Source of the DNA: Desulfuromonadales bacterium
Lineage (GTDB): Bacteria > Desulfobacterota > Desulfuromonadia > Geobacterales > Pseudopelobacteraceae
Assembly (NCBI GenBank): GCA_013349405.1
Contig: DUZS01000012.1
Location: 1-64,000 of the forward strand
Direction of reading: 5' to 3'
DNA: 64,000 bases
Positions within the stretch are counted from its first letter, which is position 1; each line of letters starts with the position of its first letter. The notes under the pieces were generated by a model that searched no databases, had not been told where the DNA came from, and was given only the letters and a program-made list of their open reading frames with translations. This document shows positions 39,464 to 49,403 of this stretch, one piece after another. The position numbers and the translations under genes are program-made.

Positions 39464-40072
39464 TTAGGCTTTACTATCACGCTTACGCAGTCGCCAGACA
39501 TAGATTGCCACCAAAGCGGCACAGAACAGGACGACCCAGAGCAGTGCTTTATGCGAATATTGTATGATCAACTGCTGATTTTCGCCGATGGCATAACCTA
39601 TCAGTGTCAGGATGGTACACCAGATACCGGCACCGAGCAGAGTATACAAGGTAAACTTGACATGGTTCATTCCGGCCACACCGGCCGGAATTGAAATTAA
39701 GTGGCGGATCACCGGGAGAAGTCGTCCGATAAAAGTGGAGATTTCACCATGCTTGAGAAAAAAGTGCTCGACCCGGATAAATTTATCGGGCGGAATCAGT
39801 ACATACTTGCCATATTTAAGGATCAGCGGGCGGCCCAGGTAGTGAGACACAAAATAATTGGCATATGCTCCGATGAGGCTGCCGACGGTTCCGCAGAGAA
39901 TGACAAGCGCCATGTTCATTTTGCCCTGATGGACAAGATAGCCGGCCGGCGGCATTACCAACTCGCTCGGTACCGGAATGATGGAGCTTTCCATGGCCAT
40001 CAGCAGCAGTATGCCGGGGTAGCCCATGGCTCCTATCGTGTTCAGCAGCCATTGTATGAGTGTGTGTATCAT
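39464..40072 (-). CDS. DedA family membrane protein
   Basis: MESSIIPVPSELVMPPAGYLVHQGKMN; FIGRLLPVIRHLISIPAGVAGM. Confidence 0.93.
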   Translation of the reverse strand: MIHTLIQWLLNTIGAMGYPGILLLMAMESSIIPVPSELVMPPAGYLVHQGKMNMALVILCGTVGSLIGAYANYFVSHYLGRPLILKYGKYVLIPPDKFIRVEHFFLKHGEISTFIGRLLPVIRHLISIPAGVAGMNHVKFTLYTLLGAGIWCTILTLIGYAIGENQQLIIQYSHKALLWVVLFCAALVAIYVWRLRKRDSKA

Positions 40073-40138
40073 GAGTACTCCCTTCAAATATAAGACTGTC
40101 TCTTATATCATATTCGTACAGAGTAAAAAGGAGAAAAA

Positions 40139-40558
40139 ATGATCCGATGGCTGACACATGGAATGGTGGTGCTTTCTTGCCTGGTGTTGACCGCCTGTGC
40201 AGCAGCAACCGAGGCCAATTTGAGTGAGGAGTTTGATAAGAGTGTTAAATCCTATAACCGCATGCTGCGCTGGCATGAAATTGAACATGCCGGCATGACC
40301 TACATTGATCCGGAATTGCGGAATCAGTACCTGAAACAGGCCGAGTCCCTTAAAAAGCGGGGTCTTGCTTTTGCCGATTTTCGTATTGTCACCTCCACAT
40401 GTCTTCCGGAAAATAAATCCGGTGACGTGATTGCCGAGTTTGACTATTACATGATGCCGTCCAGCAAAATCAAAACGGTTTCCTATCGACAGGAGTGGGT
40501 TTACCAGGAGAGCAGCAGGGGTTGGATACTGAAAACCGTACTGCCGGTTTTTGAGTAG
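40139..40558 (+). CDS. Hypothetical lipoprotein
   Basis: Signal peptide with lipobox [20 protein letters not shown] with ribosome-binding site. Confidence 0.7.
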   Translation: MIRWLTHGMVVLSCLVLTACAAATEANLSEEFDKSVKSYNRMLRWHEIEHAGMTYIDPELRNQYLKQAESLKKRGLAFADFRIVTSTCLPENKSGDVIAEFDYYMMPSSKIKTVSYRQEWVYQESSRGWILKTVLPVFE

Positions 40559-40575
40559 CGCCGAGAGGTTCAGGC

Positions 40576-41481
40576 ATGTCACTGTTAGCAGAGCAGATTC
40601 AGCAGTTCACACTCTACCTCCAAACCGAGCGAGCCGTCTCTCCACATACTTTGGCAGCCTATGGCAGCGATCTGGCACAGCTGTTGAATTTTGCTGAGGC
40701 AGAGAAGGGGGAAAGGGTCTCTGCGGACGACGTCAGCCACCTGCTCCTCAGGCGCTATCTGGCGGGCCTGGCAAAGGATACCAAAAAAAGTTCCATTGGT
40801 CGCAAGCTGGCTGCCATCCGCTCGTTTTTCCGCTTTCTGGTACGCCGTGGCATACTGGCCCGGAATCCCGCCGAATTGATAGCGACTCCCAAAAAAGAAC
40901 AGCGCCTCCCCTTTCATCTCGATATTGACCAGACCACGACACTGATGGAGGCACCGGGCGGAGAGCAGAAGTACGCACTGCGAGACCGGGCTTTGTTAGA
41001 GTTGCTCTACTCAAGCGGTCTCCGGGTTTCCGAGTTAACCGGCCTCAATATCGGTGAGCTTGATCTGGCGTCCGGCATGGTCAGGGTGACCGGCAAGGGG
41101 GGGAAGGAACGCATCGTTCCGGTAGGCAGCAGAGCTCTGGAGGCGGTGCGGGCGTATCTTGACCACCGGGGAGGCGACCCGGTCTGCCCGGCACTTTTTC
41201 TCAACACGAGAGGAGAACGGATTAACCGGCGCAGCGTGGCACGGGTCGTCGATACTCATGTCATGCGGATTGCTGCATTCAAAAGAATCTCGCCACATAC
41301 GCTCAGGCACACGTTCGCCACCCACATGCTGGAAGGGGGCGCGGATCTGCGTGCCATACAGGAGCTGCTTGGTCATGCGTCTCTCTCCACTACACAGAAA
41401 TACACCCATGTCAGCATTGATCGTTTGATGGAGGTCTACGATAAATCCCATCCCAAGGCTCATACAAAAAGCGGGGAATGA
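40576..41481 (+). CDS. xerC: Tyrosine recombinase XerC
   Basis: [64 protein letters not shown] (R..H-R..H/Y). Confidence 0.94.
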   Translation: MSLLAEQIQQFTLYLQTERAVSPHTLAAYGSDLAQLLNFAEAEKGERVSADDVSHLLLRRYLAGLAKDTKKSSIGRKLAAIRSFFRFLVRRGILARNPAELIATPKKEQRLPFHLDIDQTTTLMEAPGGEQKYALRDRALLELLYSSGLRVSELTGLNIGELDLASGMVRVTGKGGKERIVPVGSRALEAVRAYLDHRGGDPVCPALFLNTRGERINRRSVARVVDTHVMRIAAFKRISPHTLRHTFATHMLEGGADLRAIQELLGHASLSTTQKYTHVSIDRLMEVYDKSHPKAHTKSGE

Positions 41482-41498
41482 GTCGCCTCATTCCCCGC
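41471..41498. terminator. Hairpin between convergent xerC and CoA-transferase genes
   Basis: GCGGGGAATGAG-TCGC-CTCATTCCCCGC perfect 12-bp stem; includes the xerC stop; no T-run. Confidence 0.6.
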
Positions 41499-41525
41499 TC
41501 CCGCCGTTAATGTAAATTTCCAGCC

Positions 41526-43124
41526 TTAATCTTCGCAGAGGTCAACTTTTACGTCCCAGTTTTTCAGTTTCATAGTGCCGTTCCTCTCAAGGTTGAGATG
41601 CATTTTGAAGGCACGATCCCACAGCTGAGGCTCATGACCGACCTTACGTTTAAGGCAGTCAGCTTCAGCAATATTAAGATATTCGGTCAGCTGATCCTTA
41701 TATTCAGGATGGGCACATTTCTCAATGATTCGACGCGCACGGTCTTTCGGTGCCAGGCCGCGAAGGTCAGCGAGACCCTGCTCGGTTATTACGCAGTCGA
41801 GGTCGTGCTCGGTATGGTCGATATGGGAACAGTGCGGAACAACACAGGAGATGCCGTTCGGGTCGGTCTTTGAGGGACGTGACGACGGAGTGTGCATCAT
41901 CTTCAGAAAACCGTTGCGGAGGAAGTCTCCAGAACCGCCGAGGCCATTGATCATGCGGGTACCGCCGACCAGAGTGGAGTTGGCGTGTGCGTAAATATCA
42001 ATTTCAACAGGGGTGTTCATGGCGATACAACCCAGACGACGAATCGGCTCCGGTGCATTGGAGACGGAAAGCGGACGAAGGGTTATTTTATCGAAGTATT
42101 TGTCCATGTTATCGAAAAATTTTGGAAAGCCGGGTGAGGCAGAAAGAGACAATGAGCAGGATGAAGCGCAGTCAAGCTTGCCCGAATCGAAAAGGTCGAG
42201 CATGGTGTCCTGCAGAACTTCAGTGTACACAGAAAGATTGGAGAACGGCCCTTTGGCCAAACCACCAATAACGGCATTGGCAATAGAACCAACTCCAGAC
42301 TGAATCGGCAGCAGGTTTTTCGGCAACCGGCCGGCTTTTACTTCCTGGGTAAAAAATTCTATGACATGGCCGGCAATCGCTTCGGACGTATCGTCCTGCT
42401 CAGCAAAGGCTCGACCCTGATCACGGAGTTTTGATTCGACGACGGCAATAATTTTACTCGGATCACACGCGATAGAGGTGGAGCCGATGCGGGAATTAGC
42501 TTTGGTTATGTTGAAAACCTGGCGGTTTGGTGGAGTCAGCGGGGTAAACAGGTCGTGGATACCCTCAAATGAAGGTTGTCCGGTATTGACCTCAACGATG
42601 ATCCGGTCACATATCATCAGAATCTCAGGAATAACGCCACAGGAGGAGGTTGGCACCAGACTGCCGTCTTCCTTGATCGCGGAAACCTCGATGATGGCAA
42701 GATCCAGTTTGCCGCTTGCGGAATCCTTGGTGTAGAAGCCGTAGCCGAGATCCTGGGCAAACAGGGAGAGGTGTTTGTCACCCATACGAATACGGCCTGC
42801 GTTGATGCCGGCAGCGATGTTCTTGCCGGTCTGGTATGGCCAGCGGCGGTCGATCATGTCGTTAACGGCCCAACGGTCCTCAGTTTCGGCGCCGACGGAA
42901 GCTCCAATAAAAAGATTGAACTTGAGTTTGCCCTGCAAGTTATTCTTTTCAACATGTTCTGCAAGTGCGATAGGTACAACCTTGGGGTATCCGGCCGGGG
43001 TAAAGCCTGACCAGCCCAGATTCATGCCGTCTTTAAAGAACGGGATGGTCTGCTCGGCGGTCATTACCTTGCTCATAAGGGATTTACACTGTACGCGGTC
43101 TTGAAGAGTTCCGTAATCTGACAT
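41526..43124 (-). CDS. Acetyl-CoA hydrolase/transferase family (succinyl-CoA:acetate CoA-transferase-like)
   Basis: 532 aa; SGVGSIANAVIGGL, GLGGSGDFLRNG, CVITEQGLADLRGLAPKDRARRIIEKCAHPEY. Confidence 0.92.
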   Translation of the reverse strand: MSDYGTLQDRVQCKSLMSKVMTAEQTIPFFKDGMNLGWSGFTPAGYPKVVPIALAEHVEKNNLQGKLKFNLFIGASVGAETEDRWAVNDMIDRRWPYQTGKNIAAGINAGRIRMGDKHLSLFAQDLGYGFYTKDSASGKLDLAIIEVSAIKEDGSLVPTSSCGVIPEILMICDRIIVEVNTGQPSFEGIHDLFTPLTPPNRQVFNITKANSRIGSTSIACDPSKIIAVVESKLRDQGRAFAEQDDTSEAIAGHVIEFFTQEVKAGRLPKNLLPIQSGVGSIANAVIGGLAKGPFSNLSVYTEVLQDTMLDLFDSGKLDCASSCSLSLSASPGFPKFFDNMDKYFDKITLRPLSVSNAPEPIRRLGCIAMNTPVEIDIYAHANSTLVGGTRMINGLGGSGDFLRNGFLKMMHTPSSRPSKTDPNGISCVVPHCSHIDHTEHDLDCVITEQGLADLRGLAPKDRARRIIEKCAHPEYKDQLTEYLNIAEADCLKRKVGHEPQLWDRAFKMHLNLERNGTMKLKNWDVKVDLCED

Positions 43125-43320
43125 CTACTACCTCCTGTTTGTTTTTGTGTTTACAGACACATGGTATGTGCTGGTAAAATCTTAAAAAATACATTTAAGT
43201 CATGATATATCAAACAATAACATATCGTTACGTGTTTTTGTGACGCAGAGGCGAAAGTAAAACCGGATTTTACGCATACGACCATGTTTCGTCAAGCTAA
43301 AAAGTGTATACACAATTTCG

Positions 43321-43611
43321 TCAGTTTTCGTAATCAACGGCTACGATAGCTGAACAGAATGCCTTCATGTGCGGGACGACCTCTCCGGCATGGTACGGAT
43401 GAACCTGATAGGCCTGCAGATCCTGGAGTGAATCAAAGCGGGTCGTGAGTGCAATATCGTACGAACGCTCCGACCGGACAACATCGACACCGACTTCGAG
43501 GTGGCGGAGCAGGTCAATTTTGCCGTCCATGCTGAGCAGCTTGTTTTTTGTGGCCTCGATATGTTCCATAGTTGGCTCAGCCAGTTTGAATAAGACAATA
43601 TGTGTGATCAT
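43321..43611 (-). CDS. Dabb (stress-responsive alpha/beta barrel) domain protein
   Basis: MITHIVLFKLAEPTMEHIEATKNKLLSMDGKIDLLRHLEVGVDVVRSERSYDIAL. Confidence 0.87.
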   Translation of the reverse strand: MITHIVLFKLAEPTMEHIEATKNKLLSMDGKIDLLRHLEVGVDVVRSERSYDIALTTRFDSLQDLQAYQVHPYHAGEVVPHMKAFCSAIVAVDYEN

Positions 43612-43715
43612 GGTAATACCTCTCATTGCAGGAATTTGCGTAACATATTCGTTTGTATACAGTGCCATAAAGAGGCTGTCAATGGGTGGTCGTTTTATGC
43701 AGGAAACTTCTGTCT

Positions 43716-44423
43716 TTACAGTGGAGGAGGCAGTCGCCGCAAAAAAACCACATAGGCACCGCTGCCGCCCATTTCACGGGGAGCGGGAGCAAATTCAAGC
43801 ACTGTTGCCCGCCCTGCATCGCGCAGCCACGAAGCTACGGCTTGTTGAAGCACCGGTTCTTCAGGAGAATGATTGCCTTTACCGGTAATCACCAGGACCG
43901 CTTTCTGGGACTTTTTCTGTGCGGAGAGCAAAAACCCCGGTAACGCTGCCAGAGCCTCCTCTCGAGTCAGGCCGTGGAGGTCCAGTTGGTGGTTGACGGA
44001 GACAACGCCTCGTTTCACCTGCCGCAGACGATTTCCCGCCAGTGGCTGTAACTCGCCGTCGTCAAGGGCAGAATCAGTAAATGTGGTGTCCAGCTTCAGT
44101 CTGCCGATTTCCTCCAGGAAAGCACTCTTTTCAATAACAGGAAGTTCTTCTCCTTTTTTCAGTGCTGCTTGCTGTACAGGGAGAGAATTTTTCCGAACCG
44201 CATTTATAGGGGAGGCTTGGAAGGGCTGCACATCACTGACCGCCTGAAGGAAAAGGTCGAGCCCCTCTTCAGGCGACTCCGTTTTTTGGGGGGGCAGAGG
44301 GTGAAGCGGTTGAGCGGGAACCACTTCAGAAACGGCAACCCCGACCCCTTTCAGAGCGCCAAACGGAGTAGTATGAAATTCTTTCGGTTTGGGTGGATGT
44401 TGCTGCCGTTGTTTTTTTGCCAC
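43716..44423 (-). CDS. Smr domain protein
   Basis: VNHQLDLHGLTREEALAALPGFL...VLVITGKGNHSPE...GGSGAYVVFLR. Confidence 0.9.
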   Translation of the reverse strand: MAKKQRQQHPPKPKEFHTTPFGALKGVGVAVSEVVPAQPLHPLPPQKTESPEEGLDLFLQAVSDVQPFQASPINAVRKNSLPVQQAALKKGEELPVIEKSAFLEEIGRLKLDTTFTDSALDDGELQPLAGNRLRQVKRGVVSVNHQLDLHGLTREEALAALPGFLLSAQKKSQKAVLVITGKGNHSPEEPVLQQAVASWLRDAGRATVLEFAPAPREMGGSGAYVVFLRRLPPPL

Positions 44424-44426
44424 ACG

Positions 44427-45269
44427 TCAGTCCTTTGCCACCAGAGTTATTTCAATACGACGATTCTTTGCCCGGTCCTCTTTCGTCGCGTTGTCAGCAA
44501 CCGGTTTATGTTCGGCAAAAGCTGCTGCCGACAGATTACCGGGATCAATGCCCTGCTCCTGTAAAAATTTGGTAACGTTGATGGCACGGGCTGCGGACAG
44601 TTCCCAGTTGGTCGGAAAGGTTCGCAGCAGAGCACCGGTAATTTGTACGTTGTCAGTATGTCCCTCGATCCGAATGGCTTTATCTTTGACATTCTTTAAC
44701 GTTTCAACCATCTTGGCCAGGATATCGACCCCTTCCGGCTTGACATCAGCTTTGCCGGAATCAAACAAAATTGCAGCCTCCATGTTTACCGTCAGCTTAC
44801 CCTTGAGTTCTGAAATGGTTACCTGCCCCTTTGCTATCTCATTTTTCATGTTGGCAAGCAGCTGTTCGTAGGTGCCGCTGACCTCTTTAACCTTTTCCTC
44901 TTTGGCTTTCTGGAGTTCGGTAATGTCATCGTTAAGTTTACTGTTTTCCACTTTCAATTCCGCCACCTGTTGGCGTAACTCACTGATGTTTTTTGACAAA
45001 ATATCGGATTTTGCTTTAAGAATCCCCTCCAGCTGTTTTTTGTCAGCCGCCAACACAGCAGTATCTTCAGTGAGCCGGTTAAATCTGGCTTTCAGTGCGC
45101 TGTTTTCGAGCACAAGTTTTTTGTGAACTGACTGCAGTTCGGAAAGCTCTTTCGACAGACCATCAGCTTCCTCCACTTTTTTCAAGTAAGTGCTTTCCGC
45201 GACCAGACAGCCGCTTGCAGACAACGTAAACAGGGTACCAACAACGATAACAAGCAGACGTTTGATCAT
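44427..45269 (-). CDS. OmpA/MotB-domain lipoprotein with coiled coil
   Basis: Lipobox SASGCLV; coiled coil; AAILFDSGKADVKPEGVDIL...IRIEGHTDNVQI...NRRIEITLVAKD. Confidence 0.9.
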   Translation of the reverse strand: MIKRLLVIVVGTLFTLSASGCLVAESTYLKKVEEADGLSKELSELQSVHKKLVLENSALKARFNRLTEDTAVLAADKKQLEGILKAKSDILSKNISELRQQVAELKVENSKLNDDITELQKAKEEKVKEVSGTYEQLLANMKNEIAKGQVTISELKGKLTVNMEAAILFDSGKADVKPEGVDILAKMVETLKNVKDKAIRIEGHTDNVQITGALLRTFPTNWELSAARAINVTKFLQEQGIDPGNLSAAAFAEHKPVADNATKEDRAKNRRIEITLVAKD

Positions 45270-45424
45270 GATACAACCTCCCGTGTAGGTATTCTTTCCC
45301 GTGTTATATCATATTTACCGTTGTTTGGAAGTGTAATTACGGTAGCTCATACTTGACATGGCACTGCTTTCCTACTACAAGAAACAAGATATTTCAGTTG
45401 AAATAATGAAGCGGCGGGGATCAG

Positions 45425-46204
45425 ATGGCAGCGAGACTATCTTTTGTAGGAGCGGGACCAGGGGCAGCTGACCTGATAACAATCAGAGGCGCGCGGCTTC
45501 TGCGCCATGCTGATGTTGTCATTTTTGCCGGGAGTCTGGTGGACCGGAAACTGGTTCAGCTCTATGCAACGCAGGCCGATGTCTTTGATTCTGCCGGCAT
45601 GACGCTGACCGAAGTTATTGCTGTCATGATGGATGCCGTCGCAGCCGGCCGCAGCGTTGTCCGGCTGCATACCGGGGACCCGTCGATATATGGCGCCATA
45701 CAGGAACAGATGGAGGCCCTTGACCGGCTCGGAATCGACTATCAGGTGGTTCCGGGGGTAACCAGTGCCTTTGCCGCAGCGGCGGCGCTCAAGCAGGAGC
45801 TGACACTGCCGGAGGTTTCCCAGACCGTCATCATTACACGCATTGAAGGGCGCACTCCGGTGCCGGAAAGGGAGCAGCTGCGTGCAATAGCCCGCCTTGG
45901 CGCCACGATGGTGATCTATCTTTCTGTCGGTATGATCGAAAAGGTTGTTGACCAGTTGCTCGAAGGCGCCTATACGGCTGCCACCCCGGCAGCAGTTGTC
46001 TGCCGTGCCTCATGGGAAGACGAGCTCATTATTCAATGTTCTCTGGCAGAGCTTGCCGAAAAAGTGCATGAGGCGGGGATCGACCGGCAGGCGCTTATTA
46101 TCGTCGGTAATGTACTGGCTGCCCGCCGCGAAGGGCTCAAGGCAAAATCATTGCTGTACGACAGCGGCTTTTCGCACGGTTTCCGGGACGTACACGTTGC
46201 CTGA
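45425..46204 (+). CDS. cobM: Precorrin-4 C11-methyltransferase (CobM/CbiF)
   Basis: LSFVGAGPGAADLITIRGARLLRHADVVIFAGSLV; LHTGDPSIYGAIQEQM. Confidence 0.95.
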   Translation: MAARLSFVGAGPGAADLITIRGARLLRHADVVIFAGSLVDRKLVQLYATQADVFDSAGMTLTEVIAVMMDAVAAGRSVVRLHTGDPSIYGAIQEQMEALDRLGIDYQVVPGVTSAFAAAAALKQELTLPEVSQTVIITRIEGRTPVPEREQLRAIARLGATMVIYLSVGMIEKVVDQLLEGAYTAATPAAVVCRASWEDELIIQCSLAELAEKVHEAGIDRQALIIVGNVLAARREGLKAKSLLYDSGFSHGFRDVHVA

Positions 46205-46205
46205 A

Positions 46206-47270
46206 ATGAACATCGCCGTCATTGCCATAACCAGGGGTGGTGTCCGGATAGGCCGGACGCTCTGTGAGAGCGGCCCCGGACTTCAGCTGTACGTTTCCGA
46301 CCGCTATGCAGATCAGGCCGGCCACCACTGCACTCTTTTTGCCCCGCACGAGTTGAAGACCCTGATCGCCTCCCTCTGGAAAAAACATGATGGTTTTGTG
46401 CTGATTATGGCAACCGGCATTGTGGTACGCATGATCGCACCGCTGCTTGAGTCGAAGGAGACGGACCCTGCAGTCGTGGTCATGGATGATGCCGGCAGGT
46501 TTGCCATTTCACTCCTGTCCGGCCACCTTGGCGGTGCCAACGCACTGGCCGAACGCTGCGCCCTGACAACCGGAGCCCGGGCTGTCGTTACAACCGCCAC
46601 CGATGCCAACGATCTCCCTTCCTTTGATATGCTGGCGAAAGAGCAGGGGTGGCTCATTGACGATATCAGGCGGGTCAAGACGCTGAACACCCTGCTGCTT
46701 GACAACGAAGAGATCGCCGTTGTCGACCGGACCGGTCAGGCGCGAATCTGGCTTCGTGGCCGGGGGAGGATTCGCTTTTATGATACATTTACCGAAGCGG
46801 CCGCAAGTGCCGCGCACGGATTTTTGTTTGTTACCGATCAGAAACAGCCACTGGAGGTCGCTCCGGAAAAGCTGCTCATTCTCCGCCCGCGCAATCTGGT
46901 AATCGGCATCGGCTGTAATCGCGGCACAGCGGCTGATGAGATCGAAGCAGTTGTTGCCGGTCACTTCAATGAGCTGTGCCTCTCCCTGAAAAGTGTCTGC
47001 ACCGTTGCATCGGTAGCGGCCAAGCGCGATGAGGCGGGGCTCATAGCGTTTGCTGAGCGCCTCGGCGTCGCGCTGCGCTGTTTTGACAGTTGTGAACTGA
47101 GTCAGGTGCCGTTCCCCTCTCCCGCTTCGGAACACGCCCTCGCAGCAGTTGGAGTCGCCGGCGTTGCCGAACCGGCGGCAATTCTGGCCTCCGGTGGCGG
47201 AGTGCTATTACTGAATAAAGTCAAGTCGGGAAATGTCACTCTGGCGATCGCTCAGCTCAAGGAGGCGTAA
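46206..47270 (+). CDS. cbiG: Cobalamin biosynthesis protein CbiG
   Basis: MNIAVIAITRGGVRIGRTL; MATGIVVRMIAPLLESKETDPAVVVMDDAGRFAISLLSGHLGGAN; IGIGCNRGT. Confidence 0.94.
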   Translation: MNIAVIAITRGGVRIGRTLCESGPGLQLYVSDRYADQAGHHCTLFAPHELKTLIASLWKKHDGFVLIMATGIVVRMIAPLLESKETDPAVVVMDDAGRFAISLLSGHLGGANALAERCALTTGARAVVTTATDANDLPSFDMLAKEQGWLIDDIRRVKTLNTLLLDNEEIAVVDRTGQARIWLRGRGRIRFYDTFTEAAASAAHGFLFVTDQKQPLEVAPEKLLILRPRNLVIGIGCNRGTAADEIEAVVAGHFNELCLSLKSVCTVASVAAKRDEAGLIAFAERLGVALRCFDSCELSQVPFPSPASEHALAAVGVAGVAEPAAILASGGGVLLLNKVKSGNVTLAIAQLKEA

Positions 47271-47274
47271 CGGT

Positions 47275-48270
47275 ATGCCGAACCTTCCTATAATTGTCAT
47301 CACTATGGGTGACCCGTGCGGCATAGGACCGGAGATCATCGTCAAAGCGCTGCAGCAACCGGAGGTCGCCAATACCTGCGTACCGCTTGTTATCGGTGAT
47401 CGAATGGCACTGGAACGAGCGTTGCTGGTCTGTAACTCGGCTCTGAAAATCCTGGAAATACCCGCTGTTGAAGATGCGCGGCATATCCCTGAACAGTGTA
47501 TCCCCCTGCTGGCACTGTCTCGCCTGACAGAGGCCGATATTGTCTACGGAGCGCCATCCATTGCCTCTGGTGACGCGGTCTATCGCTACATCTGCCATGC
47601 CGCCCGTCTCTGTCTTGACGGCCATGTTGCTGCAATGACGACCGCGCCAATCAGCAAAGAGGCCATGCATCAGGCCGGTCACGATTATCCCGGTCATACA
47701 GAACTGCTCGCAGAATTATGCGGTTCGGACAATTTTGTCATGATGCTGGCTGGAGATGTGCTGCGGGTGAGCCTTGTAACCATTCACGAGGCTCTGGCTG
47801 ATGTTCCGCGCCTCATCACGTTCGAACAGGTTCTCAAGACGATTCGCATCACTGCGGAAGGGATCGTGCGTCTGACCGGAATAAAATCGCCACAACTTGC
47901 GGTCCTTGCCCTCAACCCGCATTGCGGTGAAGCCGGAAAGTTCGGTGCCGAGGAGACAGAGATCATCGAACCTGCCATCAAAGCGGCCCGGGAGGAAGGT
48001 ATTACTGTCGAAGGACCATTGTCGGCCGACACCCTCTTCCACTTCGCCCAACAGGGCCGTTACGACGGCGTGGTCGCCATGTACCACGACCAGGGGTTGA
48101 TCCCGCTCAAAATGCTGCACTTCGATGACGCGGTAAATATAACCTTGGGACTGCCGATTGTCCGCACCTCGGTTGATCACGGCACTGCCTATAACCTGGC
48201 CGGCAGCGGCACAGCCTCGGAGAAGAGCCTCCTCGCTGCAATCAGGATGGCCGTGGAACTGGCCGAGTAG
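47275..48270 (+). CDS. pdxA: 4-hydroxythreonine-4-phosphate dehydrogenase PdxA
   Basis: ITMGDPCGIGPEI; TTAPISKEAMHQAGHDYPGHTELLAE; GVVAMYHDQGLIPLKML. Confidence 0.96.
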   Translation: MPNLPIIVITMGDPCGIGPEIIVKALQQPEVANTCVPLVIGDRMALERALLVCNSALKILEIPAVEDARHIPEQCIPLLALSRLTEADIVYGAPSIASGDAVYRYICHAARLCLDGHVAAMTTAPISKEAMHQAGHDYPGHTELLAELCGSDNFVMMLAGDVLRVSLVTIHEALADVPRLITFEQVLKTIRITAEGIVRLTGIKSPQLAVLALNPHCGEAGKFGAEETEIIEPAIKAAREEGITVEGPLSADTLFHFAQQGRYDGVVAMYHDQGLIPLKMLHFDDAVNITLGLPIVRTSVDHGTAYNLAGSGTASEKSLLAAIRMAVELAE

Positions 48271-48323
48271 CCTACTCTCCTTTCCGCTTGCACAAACGGC
48301 CTGTTTTTCGTAGACTCCCGCCC

Positions 48324-49403
48324 ATGACAACTTTCGCAACCATATCCGCTCACGTTCACGCCGGCCAGCGCGTCACGGCTGACGAGGCGCTGTTTCTGTT
48401 CAATTCAAACGATCTGCTGGCCATCGGTGAGCTGGCCGCGCTGGCCAACAAACGCAAAAACGGTGCTAACGTGTTTTTTAACGTCAACCGCCATATCAAC
48501 CCGACCAACGTCTGCGTCAACCGCTGTGCCTTCTGTGCGTTCTCGCGAACCGCCGGCGAAGATGGCGCGTACACTCTGGCACTGGACGAGATTTGCCGGA
48601 AGGCCCGTGAAGCTGCAGAAGAAGGGGCGACCGAAGTGCACATCGTCGGCGGACTGCACCCCGACCTTGCCTTCGAGTTCTATGAAGAGACCCTGAATGC
48701 TATCCGTCACACCGCACCAACGCTTCATATAAAAGCCTTCACCGCAGTAGAGATTGAATATTTTTCCCGTATTTCCGGTCTGACGATTGAGCAGGTGCTT
48801 GAGCGCCTTATAAGGGCCGGCCTCGGCTCCATGCCGGGTGGTGGTGCCGAAATCCTGGTCGAAGAGGTCCGGCAGAAAATATGTCCGGAAAAAATTTCCG
48901 GGGCACGCTGGCTGGAAATAATCCGCCTCGCACACCTGGCCGGCTTGAAGACCAACGCGACCATGCTCTACGGCCATGTTGAAACCGTTTCCGACCGGGT
49001 GGCCCATATGGAACTGCTGCGAACCCTACAGGATGAAACCGGCGGTTTCCAGGCGTTCATTCCCCTCGCGTTCCAGGCGGAAAACTCCGATCTGAAGCTG
49101 GATATCAAGGGTACCTCCGGCCTTGATGACTTGAAGACGCTGGCCATTGCACGGATCTTCCTTGATAATTTTGACCACATCAAGGCGTACTGGATCATGC
49201 TTGGTGAGAAAATCGCTCAGGTTTCACTGGCCTTCGGTGTCAATGATCTTGACGGCACCGTTGTTGAAGAGAAGATCGGCCATGATGCCGGTGCCACTTC
49301 GCCACAGTCACAGACAAAAGAGGGTATCATCCGCCTGATCAGAAAAGCGGGAAAAACCCCTGTTGAGCGCGACACACTGTACCACCCGATTCGCAGTTTC
49401 TGA
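48324..49403 (+). CDS. mqnE: Aminofutalosine synthase MqnE-like radical SAM protein
   Basis: CVNRCAFCAFSR cluster motif; INPTNVCVNRC; EVHIVGGLHPDLAFEFYEE; AGLGSMPGGGAEIL. Confidence 0.88.
   Translation: MTTFATISAHVHAGQRVTADEALFLFNSNDLLAIGELAALANKRKNGANVFFNVNRHINPTNVCVNRCAFCAFSRTAGEDGAYTLALDEICRKAREAAEEGATEVHIVGGLHPDLAFEFYEETLNAIRHTAPTLHIKAFTAVEIEYFSRISGLTIEQVLERLIRAGLGSMPGGGAEILVEEVRQKICPEKISGARWLEIIRLAHLAGLKTNATMLYGHVETVSDRVAHMELLRTLQDETGGFQAFIPLAFQAENSDLKLDIKGTSGLDDLKTLAIARIFLDNFDHIKAYWIMLGEKIAQVSLAFGVNDLDGTVVEEKIGHDAGATSPQSQTKEGIIRLIRKAGKTPVERDTLYHPIRSF

Noticed and set aside
21063-40362. Simple tandem duplication of a 9650-bp unit
   Set aside because: Only the first 6.78 kb of the offset unit matches; 27845-30712 is unrelated to 37495-40362.
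40576-41481. Tyrosine recombinase near the comM array as the element's own integrase
   Set aside because: Sequence and context look like housekeeping XerC, outside all repeats. A role in cassette exchange cannot be excluded but has no direct support.
45270-45425. Cobalamin riboswitch upstream of cobM
   Set aside because: No recognisable B12-box pattern; the region is short and AT-rich.
47233-47275. Upstream start for pdxA overlapping cbiG
   Set aside because: Start at 47275 (MPNLPIIVITMGDP) aligns with family N-termini and follows the cbiG stop.
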